Source of the DNA: Candidatus Latescibacterota bacterium
GTDB taxonomy: Bacteria; Latescibacterota; UBA2968; UBA8231
DNA length: 51,400 nucleotides
Direction: 5' to 3'
Assembly: GCA_022827835.1 (NCBI GenBank)
Contig: JAJEIO010000018.1
Span: 1-51,400 of the forward strand
Shown: positions 9,373-17,190 of the stretch, in pieces
How the letters are laid out: every line of letters begins with the position of its first letter
Position numbering within the stretch: position 1 is the stretch's first letter
Notes under the pieces: model-generated
The model's input: only the letters and a program-made list of their open reading frames with translations
Told to the model about the DNA's origin: nothing
The model's database searches: none
Program-made: the position numbers and the translations under genes

Positions 9373-11823
9373 CTACATCATCGTTAGAGGGTCGATGTTA
9401 ATGGAAAAGTGGAGGGCGTGCTCTTTGGCGGCCTCGCGCATGGCTGGCAGAGCGCTAAGAGCTGTTGTGCGCAAATGGCGCGCCGAGGAGCCGCGCAAGA
9501 GGGCTTGCCAGCGATAGTTACCGCGCAGCCGCGCCAGCGGGGCTGGGGCCGGCCCGAGCACGAGCGCATCTTGGTCGAGGCCCTGTCGCAGGGCGTTCAC
9601 ACCCTGTTGCGCCCCGGTTTCAACGGCCTGCTCGCAGGGGCCGCGCCAGCGGAAGACGATGAGGCGGCCAAACGGAGGGAATCCGGCCTGCTGCCGCTGG
9701 GCTAGCTCGTTGTGGGCAAAGGCCGCGTAATTTTGGTTGGCGGCCTCGCGCAGGACTGCGTCGTCGGGCAGGAGCGTCTGGATTACTACTTCACCGGCGG
9801 TGTGGCCGCGCCCCGAGCGGCCGGCGACTTGGGTCAGAAGCTGGAAGCTGCGCTCGGCCGCGCGGAAGTCGGGCAGGTGCATACCGGTGTCAGCGGAAAT
9901 CACGCCGACTAGCGTGACTTCGGGTAGGTCGAGGCCCTTGGCGACCATTTGGGTTCCGAGCAGCACGTCGGCCTCGCCGTTGCGGAAGCGCTCGACGAGT
10001 GCGTCGTGCGCGCCTTTCCAAGCGGTGGTGTCCACGTCCATGCGGATGACGCGGATGCCGGGAAATTGGGCCAACAGGGCGCTCTCGACCTTTTGAGTGC
10101 CCACTCCGGCGAAGCGCAGTTCCGAACTGCCGCAGGACGGGCAGACCGGCGGTGGTGGGGCCGCGAAGTCGCAGTAATGACAACGCGTCTCAGAGGCGGT
10201 AGGTCGCCGATGATAAGTCAGCGAGACGCGGCAACTAGGGCACTGAATCGGCTCGCCACAGGCAGTGCAGCTAACGAAGGGCGCGAAGCCGCGGCGATTT
10301 TGCAACAGGATGATTTTCTCGCCGCGTGCGAGGCGGTCTTGCATCTTGCACCGCAAGTCGTGCGAGAAGATGGCGCGTTGCTTTCTTTGGAAAGGCTCCT
10401 GTTTCATATCGACGACCGTCACTTGCGGCAAGGGGCGGTCGTCGATGCGGCGGGGCAAAGTATGGAGGTGGTACTTGCCGGTGGCGGCATTCCAGTGCGA
10501 CTCTAAGCTGGGCGTGGCTGAGCCGAGGACGACGACGGCGTTGCAGCGCTGCCCGCGCACTAAGGCGAGGTCGCGGGCGTTGTAGGTGAGGGGGCGGCTA
10601 CTGTCTAGGTCTTCTTGCTTGTACGAGGTGTCGTGCTCTTCGTCCACGACGATCAGCCCCAAATTTTCTACCGGTGCGAGGATGGCCGAGCGAGCGCCGA
10701 TGAGCACGCGCTGCTCGCGGCGGCGCAAGCGACGCCACGTGTCGTAGCGCTCCCCAGCCGAAAGCTGGCTGTGGAAAACGGCGACGGCCTCGCCGAAGTG
10801 CTCTTTGAAGCGCCGCACCATCTGCCAAGCGAGGGCGATTTCTGGCACCAAGATGATTGCGCCGCGCCCAGCAGCCAACGCTTGCGCCGCAAGTTGGACG
10901 TACACAAGGGTTTTGCCCGAGCCGGTGACGCCGTGCAGCAAGGCCGGATAGAATTTCTGGGTGTTGAGTGCGGCCGATAGGTTGTTGAGGACCTGTTGCT
11001 GGTCGGCTGTAGGGACGAGGTCCGGGGGGGTGCCGCTGGCGATGTGGGCGAGGGGGTCTCGGATGACTTCTTCGGCCGTTGGTGAAATCAAGCCGCGGCC
11101 TTCGAGCGCCTTGAGTATAGCTGAGGAAAAGCCAGCCGCGCTCAGTTCGCTGCGCGCGGCCGTGGGGTGGTCGAGCAAGTAGCGCAGACAGGCCGCTTGG
11201 CGCGGCGCACGCTTTTCGATGGCGGCGATGGCGGCGTGCGCGGCTGGTTCGTCGTTTAGGAGGAAGCAGCGTTGGCGCAGGGCGCGGGGTCGCCGGTCTT
11301 CGAGCACGGGCGCGATTTCGATGTGTCCGCGGCGACGCAGGGCGCGCACGCCCTTTTCCAAGCCCCGACTGCCGAGTCGGCGCTTGAGAGTGCTGACTTT
11401 GAGGGAGCCGCTGCGCTGGAGTTCGCCGATGATCCGCGCCTCTATACCTGCGTGATGGCCAGTGGGTGCCTCGCGCAATTGTACGAGGCGGTTGGAGCTG
11501 AGTTTGACGCCTGGGGGCAAAGCAGCCATCAGCGCACTGCCGAGGGGGGCCATGTAGTAGGAAGCCATCCAGCGGCAGAGTGCGACGACCTCTGGACTGA
11601 GGAGGGAAGCGTCGAGAATTTGTTCGATAGGACGGATCTTGCACGGGGGAAGGTCGCCGAGTGTAGCTGGCCCTAAGACGACGCCGGTGAGTCGGCGCTG
11701 GACTACCGGCACCAACGCTAAGGCCCCAGGCTGCGCTTCTGCGGCGAATTCAGCGGGTACGCCATAGGTCAACTCGCGCGCTACGGGGGGCGGCAGGGAG
11801 ACCTCTACGTAGCCTTGGATCAT
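9373..11823 (-). CDS. priA: Primosomal replication-restart helicase PriA
   Basis: 816 aa. The ATG at 11823 is chosen because it overlaps the rodZ stop as ATGA and begins MIQGYVEVSLPPPVARELTY, the normal start of the 3'-DNA-binding domain. A longer reading frame upstream only runs antisense-like through rodZ. PriA is a 3'-5' superfamily 2 helicase that reloads the replisome at stalled forks. Visible parts: 3'BD and winged helix (1-270), Walker A HGVTGSGKT with Lys near 304, DEEH box (VVDEEHDTSYKQED), and the cysteine-rich zinc insertion (CTACGEPIQCPSC ... CHYCDF ... CPSCGS). The C-terminal helicase lobe has LLGTQMVAKGLDLPEVTLVG. Confidence 0.96.
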   Translation of the reverse strand: MIQGYVEVSLPPPVARELTYGVPAEFAAEAQPGALALVPVVQRRLTGVVLGPATLGDLPPCKIRPIEQILDASLLSPEVVALCRWMASYYMAPLGSALMAALPPGVKLSSNRLVQLREAPTGHHAGIEARIIGELQRSGSLKVSTLKRRLGSRGLEKGVRALRRRGHIEIAPVLEDRRPRALRQRCFLLNDEPAAHAAIAAIEKRAPRQAACLRYLLDHPTAARSELSAAGFSSAILKALEGRGLISPTAEEVIRDPLAHIASGTPPDLVPTADQQQVLNNLSAALNTQKFYPALLHGVTGSGKTLVYVQLAAQALAAGRGAIILVPEIALAWQMVRRFKEHFGEAVAVFHSQLSAGERYDTWRRLRRREQRVLIGARSAILAPVENLGLIVVDEEHDTSYKQEDLDSSRPLTYNARDLALVRGQRCNAVVVLGSATPSLESHWNAATGKYHLHTLPRRIDDRPLPQVTVVDMKQEPFQRKQRAIFSHDLRCKMQDRLARGEKIILLQNRRGFAPFVSCTACGEPIQCPSCRVSLTYHRRPTASETRCHYCDFAAPPPPVCPSCGSSELRFAGVGTQKVESALLAQFPGIRVIRMDVDTTAWKGAHDALVERFRNGEADVLLGTQMVAKGLDLPEVTLVGVISADTGMHLPDFRAAERSFQLLTQVAGRSGRGHTAGEVVIQTLLPDDAVLREAANQNYAAFAHNELAQRQQAGFPPFGRLIVFRWRGPCEQAVETGAQQGVNALRQGLDQDALVLGPAPAPLARLRGNYRWQALLRGSSARHLRTTALSALPAMREAAKEHALHFSINIDPLTMM

Positions 11824-12761
11824 GGTTGGGAGTCGGGGGCCTCTCCTGCGGAAGGCTGTGAGTCCAATGTTAGAAATTCGATGCCGTCGGCCGCGGCGCG
11901 GAAGTGCAGCACTTGGTCGGGGTCGCCGAGTTGGCCGTTGCCAAGCAGTTGGCCGTCCAACCAATAGCTCAGGCCGTGGGGACGAGTTGAGATCACGACA
12001 AAATGGTCGCGGGCCTCAAAGCGGTGGCGCTCGCCGGGTGGAACGATGGCCTCAAAGTTTTCTGCTGCGTCATCCCAGCGAATCTGCACCCAGGTAGAGT
12101 CGCGGGCCTCCAATTCGAGGATCACGGGGACGGATTCGGTGGTTTGGGCAGCCGCCCCGGTTGCGAGAGGCTCAGCCAGCTCGGTGGATGACTCAGCGGA
12201 TGGGTCGCTTGGAGTGGCTGGCGGCTGAGATTGGGACGAGGCGGCAGCCGTTTGCGTTGGGTCGTCAATCGCTTGTGTTGGGTCGTCAATCGCTTGCGTT
12301 GGGATTTCGGTTTCTTGTGTTGGGGCTTCGGTTTCTTGTGTTGGGATTTCGGTTTCTTGTGTTGGGGTCTGGTTATTGCCGAAAAAGTAGAAGAACGCCA
12401 CAGCGAGGATGCAGCAGGCACCTATGACCGAGCCGATGATGATCAGCGGCTTACGCGAGCGGCGCGGAGTAGGCTGCGATAGGACGACCACAGGTCGGGA
12501 GCGAGCCTGCATGATCCGTCCGTACTGTTGGTCGAAGCGGCTCAGGAACGGCTCGGGCTCGAGGTCGAGGTGCTCGGCATATGCTTTCAGGGCTAAGCGG
12601 ACGAATACCGGCTCAACTACATCGAGCTCGCCGGCTTCTATGCCTTGTAAGACGGAAATACTAACGCCGCTTTGTCGCTGTATTTCTTCGAGGTCGAGGC
12701 CGCGTGCTTGGCGTGCGGCCAACAATTCTTCGCCGATAGTTTGTCGTTTTTCTTCGCTCAT
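11820..12761 (-). CDS. rodZ: RodZ-like cytoskeletal protein (HTH + TM + DUF4115)
   Basis: 313 aa from the ATG that overlaps the maf stop as ATGA. It begins MSEEKRQTIGEELLAARQAR, the usual RodZ helix-turn-helix (HTH_25) start, which binds MreB to guide rod shape. A membrane helix lies near residues 105-127 (LIIIGSVIGACCILAVAFFY). A periplasmic linker follows with seven-residue PTQETEI/PTQAIDD repeats, then a DUF4115-type beta domain (VPVILELEARDSTWVQIRWD). The linker repeat is unusually regular and coded by a 21-nt tandem repeat (12252-12365). Placed between maf and priA in a tightly overlapping set. Confidence 0.9.
   Translation of the reverse strand: MSEEKRQTIGEELLAARQARGLDLEEIQRQSGVSISVLQGIEAGELDVVEPVFVRLALKAYAEHLDLEPEPFLSRFDQQYGRIMQARSRPVVVLSQPTPRRSRKPLIIIGSVIGACCILAVAFFYFFGNNQTPTQETEIPTQETEAPTQETEIPTQAIDDPTQAIDDPTQTAAASSQSQPPATPSDPSAESSTELAEPLATGAAAQTTESVPVILELEARDSTWVQIRWDDAAENFEAIVPPGERHRFEARDHFVVISTRPHGLSYWLDGQLLGNGQLGDPDQVLHFRAAADGIEFLTLDSQPSAGEAPDSQP
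12252..12365 (-). repeat. 21-nt tandem repeat coding the RodZ periplasmic linker
   Basis: Five full and one partial 21-nt units encode PTQETEI, PTQETEA, PTQETEI, PTQAIDD, PTQAIDD, PTQT. The units fall into two sequence classes, which suggests recent expansion by slippage. Copy number probably varies among strains. Confidence 0.85.
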
Positions 12762-13345
12762 TTTGTGGCCTGATCGTTTAGGTCGCACCCCACCGCGCTC
12801 AAAAGGACGCAAAGACGAGCTAAGGGCAGACCTACTACATTATAATAACAACCTGCGATGCGTTCAATAAAGCGCGCCCCTAGCCCCTGTATGCCATAGC
12901 TACCGGCTTTGTCGAGGGGTTCGCCGCTGGCGACGTAAGCGGCGATGTCGGCGGAGGTCAAGGGTCTCATCTCCACTTGGGTACAAACAGCTTCCTGCAG
13001 AAGCTGTTCGCCGCTGTGGATGGCTAGTCCGGTATAGACCTGATGAACCTTGCCCGAGAGGCGACTGAGCATGGAGGCTGCGTCGGCTGCGTCGGCGGGT
13101 TTGCCCAATATCGCGCCGTTGCTACAGACGATGGTGTCTGCGGCGATGATGATGGCGTCCGCAGCAACTACGCTGGCCACGGCGCGGGCTTTGGCCACGG
13201 CCGATTCGAGTACATAGTCGGCCGGAATGGACGTTGCGGGCACCGGCTCTTGCAGCGGACTGGGGACGACGGTAAAGGGCAGGGTGAGCTGGCGCAACAG
13301 CGCGGCGCGCCGGGGCGAGGCCGAGCCGAGAATGAGGGGCTTCAC
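12758..13345 (-). CDS. maf: Maf family nucleotide pyrophosphatase
   Basis: 195 aa with GTG start at 13345, chosen because it overlaps the dtd stop (GTGA) and begins VKPLILGSASPRRAALL, the invariant Maf N-terminus with SxSPRR (residues 8-13). Maf enzymes hydrolyse non-canonical or standard nucleoside triphosphates to monophosphates (house-cleaning dTTP/UTP pyrophosphatase). Other family blocks are IIAADTIVCSNGAILGKP, the KVHQVYTGLAI block, and DKAGSYGIQGLGARFIERI near the end. The end overlaps rodZ by 4 nt. Confidence 0.94.
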   Translation of the reverse strand: MKPLILGSASPRRAALLRQLTLPFTVVPSPLQEPVPATSIPADYVLESAVAKARAVASVVAADAIIIAADTIVCSNGAILGKPADAADAASMLSRLSGKVHQVYTGLAIHSGEQLLQEAVCTQVEMRPLTSADIAAYVASGEPLDKAGSYGIQGLGARFIERIAGCYYNVVGLPLARLCVLLSAVGCDLNDQATK

Positions 13346-13785
13346 GCGGGCGACTCCACCATTAAGGTGACCGGTCCGTCGTTGTGGATTTCGACCTGCA
13401 TGTAAGCGCCGAAGACGCCGCGCTGGGGCGGCAGGCCTTGTTCGGCGAGCAAGCTGAGAAAGCGCTCGTAGAGGCGCTCGGCGACCGGGGGTGGAGCGGC
13501 TTGGACGAAGCTGGGGCGGCGGCCTTTGCGGCAGTCGCCGTACAGGGTAAACTGCGAGATGGCGAGCACGCCGCCGCCGATGTCGAGCACCGAGCGATTC
13601 ATCTTGCCTTGGTCGTCGGCGAAGATGCGCAGGTGGGCGCACTTTTCAGCGCAGAAGCGCAGAGATTGCTCGTCGTCGTCGGGACCGAAGCCGACGAGCA
13701 GGACTAGGCCCTGACCGATTTGGCCGTGGAGTTGGCCATCGATGTGGACGCTGGCGCGGCTAACGCGCTGGACGAGGACTTTCAC
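13342..13785 (-). CDS. dtd: D-aminoacyl-tRNA deacylase
   Basis: 147 aa, full length for the family. It removes D-amino acids (and Gly mischarged on tRNA-Ala) from tRNA. Both catalytic signatures are present: SQFTLYGD at residues 77-84 and NDGPVT ending at residue 140 (the Gly-Pro motif). It is the first gene of the dtd-maf-rodZ-priA group, in which each stop overlaps the next start by 4 nt. A candidate promoter lies 77-105 nt upstream, over the lptD stop codon. Confidence 0.95.
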   Translation of the reverse strand: MKVLVQRVSRASVHIDGQLHGQIGQGLVLLVGFGPDDDEQSLRFCAEKCAHLRIFADDQGKMNRSVLDIGGGVLAISQFTLYGDCRKGRRPSFVQAAPPPVAERLYERFLSLLAEQGLPPQRGVFGAYMQVEIHNDGPVTLMVESPA

Positions 13786-13862
13786 GGGAGGGGGTGCAAG
13801 ATCTGTGGGGTGGCCGTTGGTATCTGGGAAAATTTGCTCGGGAAATCGATCATAGAAGTCTT

Positions 13863-13890
13863 AAAGTACCCCTCGCCGTACCTCTGTCAA
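13863..13890 (-). promoter_or_regulatory. Candidate sigma70 promoter for dtd-maf-rodZ-priA
   Basis: On the minus strand a perfect TTGACA (13885-13890) is followed after 16 nt by TACTTT (13863-13868). The -35 overlaps the lptD stop codon. The -10 is weak, but this is the only consensus-like -35 in the 101-nt gap between lptD and dtd. Confidence 0.4.
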
Positions 13891-16370
13891 CTACCGTAGA
13901 AGCGCCGCTGGCCGCGTTCGAGTTTTAGCTGAGGAATGTCTTTTAGCTGCACCTTAAGAAAGAACGCTTGGTTTTTGTGGAAGGTGCTCGGGTATAGGTT
14001 GAGGGTCGCAGTCCAGTCGTGGAATTCCTTTTGCAGGGACAACAGTTCGGAAGTGATGCGCTCGGTAGCTAAAAGCGGCGTCCCTGGGGCGCGCAGGTTG
14101 TAGTTGAGCGAATAATTGCAATGCCAGCTCGCCAAGCTAAAGCCGGCCGCGGCCCGCACCCAAGAGCGGATGAAGCTAGCGGTTGTAGTGGTGGCGCGGC
14201 GGTGCGAGATATAGTGGCTGAGTTGGAAGCGGCTGCCGCGCCGCCGGTTGTCGATGTCGCGCATGAGGCCGCTTTCAAAGCCGAAGGATTCCCGGCCATA
14301 GGGGCTGGAGGAGCCGAAACTGCTAGATCCGTAGGGGTTGGAGATACCGAAGCTACTCGATCCGTAGGAGTTGTAAGTGTCAAAGCCACTCGATCCGTAG
14401 CGGCTGGAGCTGTCAAAACTACTAGTCCGGTCGGTATCTCCGCGCGAAGCTGACGACCGCCGCGACCAGCTAGCTGAGGTCCGCACTTCGAGTTGCTCGC
14501 GGCGCGGTGCCAACAAGTGCAGTCGGTTTTGCTCGTCGTAGAATTCGTGGCGCAAGGTCAGTCGCGAGTTTAGGTAGCGACCCGCTTCGACGCTTAGGGT
14601 CGTGCGCAGGTCTTCTAGCTGGCGCTCCTTTTTTTCAAAGTCATAGGTCGTAGAAAAATTGAGCTGGACTAGGCGCACTTTGTGCTCTTCCTCGTCGCGC
14701 AAAATTTTGGCCCAGAAGGTGTTGCCGAGGCTCAAGTTCAGGGTCCGCCGGTGTTGGAGCGGGCTGCCGTCGCCGCCAAAGCCCAAGACGCCGCCGGTGT
14801 CGGCACGAGAGGCTTGGTAGCTGAATGAGACGCTGGGTTTGAGCACGTGGCGCAGGGCTTGGAGTGGGCCGATGGACGGGTTAAAAAGCCCGTAGAAGGT
14901 TTGGCTCAGGGCCGCGCGAGTCGAGAAGCGGTCCCTGCGCCGACTGCGGGTTGCGCCTTCGCGCAGGTCTTGGTCGCTCCAGTCTTGGTTGAGCGCTGGG
15001 CTGAGATTGAGCCAAGAGAAAGGGCGGTACTGCGCGCTGACGCGCCAGACCACTTGGGCCCTGGTTTTGCTGGTCGTGTCCGTGCGGGTGCCGCGCCGAG
15101 TGTTGCGCAGACTGGCGTTGCCGTCGTAGTAGATGCGGCTGTACCAGGGGAGGTTTTGGCGGCTTTGACGGCTTTGGCCCGCTTGGCCCCAAATCGGCTT
15201 GCGACTCTTGCGCAGGCTGAGTTCGGGCAGAACGGTGGAGGACGTTTCGGTGTCGAGGTTTTTGGTCTGGCTCGCTTTCAGGCCGAAGCTGTTGCCCGAG
15301 CCGCGCCAGCGCCGGGTGTAGCTGAAGTTGGAGCGCAGGGTGCGGTTGAGGCGGTCTTGGAGGCTGGTGCTGTTGTCTTGGGCAAAGCTGTTGTTGCTCT
15401 GGAAGGTGCCGTTGGCCCGCAAGCTCGCGTCGCGCCCTAGCTCTTGGCTGTGCCTGAATTCGAGTCGCCAGTTGCGCGAGGCTGTGCGGCCCTCTTGGCG
15501 GTTTTCGAACTGGGTGCGGACGTGGCCTCTGAAGCGGTAGCGCGCGGCGTAGTTGAGGCGGGCGCGTCCTAGCCAGCCCGAGCGCTGCCGTAGGTCGGCC
15601 GCAAGAGATAGGTCCCAATAGTCGTTGGGCGCGAGGTAGTAGCCCAAATTGCGCAGTTCCCACTCGCTTTGACGCGCCCCAAATCTGAGGGCGCGTTGCC
15701 CAAAACTCGGCGTCAAAATCCCGGACTGGCGATCTTCGCGCAGCGAGAATACATAAAAGGGAATCCACAACAGCCGCCGCTCCTTGATGCGGAAATACAC
15801 GGGGCGCGCCACGGCCATGTCGCCGGCTATGACCTTGATCCGTGGGCTGTAGAAGTCGAAGTGGGGATGGTCGGCGTCGCATGTGGTGTACGAGCCTTGG
15901 TGGACGTGGAACTCAGTGCTGCTGCGGGTCTGGATCAAGTGTCCGGCGTAAAATCCCTTGTCGCGGTGGATCTTGCCTTTGAGGATGGTTCCTTGCTCGG
16001 TGGAGAGGTTGTAGAGAATGCGCTCGCCGCGCAGCGTCTGTTCGCCTTGGCGCAACACCGGGCGGCCGACGACCCGCCCCAGCGAATCGAGGGCTGCCCG
16101 CGCTTCGACTTGGTCGAGGTCGCGGCGGAAGACGATTTCCGCAGCCTCTAGCTCAGCGCCTTTGTGCGAGACGCGGGCCTGCCCTTGCAATAGGAGCGAG
16201 TCGCCGACTTCGTAGTAGCGCATATAGGTGGCTTGGTATGCAAAGCCTTGGTCTTTGTCTTGGCCCTTGGCTTGGGTCAGTAGGGCGCGGGCCTCTTGCA
16301 GTTGGGCGTCGGACGCCTCGCTGCCGCGCGGATAGGCGAGGGCGAGGCAGAGGATTAGCAGGACGATCAT
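13887..16370 (-). CDS. lptD: LPS-assembly outer-membrane protein LptD
   Basis: 827 aa. With LptE it inserts lipopolysaccharide into the outer leaflet. Signal peptide MIVLLILCLALAYPRGSEA; then an OstA/LptA-like beta-jellyroll (about 55-200: LLLQGQARVSHKGAELEAAE, RIKERRLLWIPFYVF). The ~600-residue beta-barrel has many alternating aromatic strands. Only one Cys pair position is visible (YTTCD near 160), so the interdomain disulfides of E. coli LptD are absent, as is common outside Proteobacteria. An extracellular-loop region near residues 650-700 holds four 11-residue YGSSSFxxxxx repeats. The ATG overlaps the rlmB stop (ATGA). Confidence 0.9.
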   Translation of the reverse strand: MIVLLILCLALAYPRGSEASDAQLQEARALLTQAKGQDKDQGFAYQATYMRYYEVGDSLLLQGQARVSHKGAELEAAEIVFRRDLDQVEARAALDSLGRVVGRPVLRQGEQTLRGERILYNLSTEQGTILKGKIHRDKGFYAGHLIQTRSSTEFHVHQGSYTTCDADHPHFDFYSPRIKVIAGDMAVARPVYFRIKERRLLWIPFYVFSLREDRQSGILTPSFGQRALRFGARQSEWELRNLGYYLAPNDYWDLSLAADLRQRSGWLGRARLNYAARYRFRGHVRTQFENRQEGRTASRNWRLEFRHSQELGRDASLRANGTFQSNNSFAQDNSTSLQDRLNRTLRSNFSYTRRWRGSGNSFGLKASQTKNLDTETSSTVLPELSLRKSRKPIWGQAGQSRQSRQNLPWYSRIYYDGNASLRNTRRGTRTDTTSKTRAQVVWRVSAQYRPFSWLNLSPALNQDWSDQDLREGATRSRRRDRFSTRAALSQTFYGLFNPSIGPLQALRHVLKPSVSFSYQASRADTGGVLGFGGDGSPLQHRRTLNLSLGNTFWAKILRDEEEHKVRLVQLNFSTTYDFEKKERQLEDLRTTLSVEAGRYLNSRLTLRHEFYDEQNRLHLLAPRREQLEVRTSASWSRRSSASRGDTDRTSSFDSSSRYGSSGFDTYNSYGSSSFGISNPYGSSSFGSSSPYGRESFGFESGLMRDIDNRRRGSRFQLSHYISHRRATTTTASFIRSWVRAAAGFSLASWHCNYSLNYNLRAPGTPLLATERITSELLSLQKEFHDWTATLNLYPSTFHKNQAFFLKVQLKDIPQLKLERGQRRFYGS
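14268..14399 (-). repeat. 33-nt tandem repeat in lptD (four 11-residue units)
   Basis: Encodes YGSSGFDTYNS, YGSSSFGISNP, YGSSSFGSSSP and YGRESFGFESG back to back. The Ser/Gly/Tyr-rich block falls in the barrel part of LptD and probably forms a long surface loop. The shared codons (TAC GGA TCG/TCT AGT/AGC) indicate recent duplication. Confidence 0.85.
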
Positions 16371-17110
16371 GGCTGGCGTTGGCGGAATACTTCGTACAGG
16401 GCGATGCCAGCGGCCACCGAGGCGTTGAGCGAGCCGATGGCCTCGCGCTGCATGGGGATGTGCAAGAGCGCGTCGCAGCGCTTTTGCACCATGCGTCGCA
16501 GTCCTTTGCCCTCGCTGCCGATGACTAGGGCGCAGGGCTGGGTAAAGTCCGCGTCCGTCAAGGGCTGTTCGCCTTGGGCATCGAGTCCGGCGATGAAAAG
16601 CCCACCGGCCGCGGCTTTTTGCAGGGCTTTTTGCAAGTTGTCAACTCGGCAGACGGGCAGGTGTTGGGTTGCACCGGCGGCGGCCTTGAGCGCGGCCGGC
16701 GAAAGTCCGGCGGCACCTCGGGCAGGCACGACTACGCCTTGCGCGCCGAGGGCGTGGGCGCTGCGGATGATGGCACCGAGGTTGTGGGGGTCTTGCACTT
16801 GGTCGAGGAAGACGAGTAGGGCTTGAGTCGGTAGGTGGGCGAGTACGTGGTCAAAGTCCGCGTACGTTGCGGCGGCTGCGTAGGCGACGACGCTTTGGTG
16901 GCGGGGACCAGCGAGGCGGTCGAGTTGGGCTTTGTCGCGGAGGTCATAGGGGATGTGGGCCTGCCGCGCGCGGGTGAAAATTTCGTCGATGACTGGGCCG
17001 TGTGCGCCCTTGGCGATGAGCAGGCGGCGCAGAGGGCGCTCGACGCGGAGGGCTTCGAGTACGGGGTGGCGGCCCCAGATTAGATCGTCGGGTGTTTGTT
17101 TATCGGACAT
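16367..17110 (-). CDS. rlmB: 23S rRNA (guanosine-2'-O-)-methyltransferase, TrmH/SpoU family
   Basis: 247 aa. It methylates the 2'-O of a guanosine in 23S rRNA (G2251 in E. coli) using SAM. An N-terminal substrate-binding domain starts DLIWGRHPVLEALR. The knotted SPOUT domain then shows motif 1 DQVQDPHNLGAIIRSA, motif 2 VIGSEGKGLRR and motif 3 IPMQREAIGSLNASVAAGIA with the catalytic Asn-Ser pair. Assignment to RlmB rather than TrmH rests on the N-terminal domain. It overlaps lptD by 4 nt and is the last housekeeping gene before the accessory block. Confidence 0.92.
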   Translation of the reverse strand: MSDKQTPDDLIWGRHPVLEALRVERPLRRLLIAKGAHGPVIDEIFTRARQAHIPYDLRDKAQLDRLAGPRHQSVVAYAAAATYADFDHVLAHLPTQALLVFLDQVQDPHNLGAIIRSAHALGAQGVVVPARGAAGLSPAALKAAAGATQHLPVCRVDNLQKALQKAAAGGLFIAGLDAQGEQPLTDADFTQPCALVIGSEGKGLRRMVQKRCDALLHIPMQREAIGSLNASVAAGIALYEVFRQRQP

Positions 17111-17149
17111 GGAGTGATTGGGTGCAAGTATAACTAGGCTAATTGTGAT

Positions 17150-17182
17150 AGTGTATTCATTTGAATTTCAAACGGATACACT
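17150..17182. repeat. 33-nt imperfect palindrome, half of which recurs at 23141
   Basis: Arms AGTGTATTCATTTGAA and TTCAAACGGATACACT pair around a single T with one wobble and one mismatch. It lies 9 nt past the kinase stop and could be a bidirectional terminator stem, but has no T-run. The right arm (17167-17182) recurs exactly at 23141-23156 in the same orientation, and the two copies enclose the kinase and M60 genes. Confidence 0.6.
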
Positions 17183-17190
17183 CCCGTTGT

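Noticed and set aside
10598..11644. 348-codon frame in another phase of priA
   Set aside because: Arg/Pro/His-rich composition typical of a GC-rich shadow frame; it overlaps conserved priA domains.
12241..12368. Possible CRISPR array because of short regular repeats
   Set aside because: The 21-nt units are contiguous codons of a RodZ linker without spacers. No CRISPR repeat-spacer pattern or cas gene was seen anywhere in the window.
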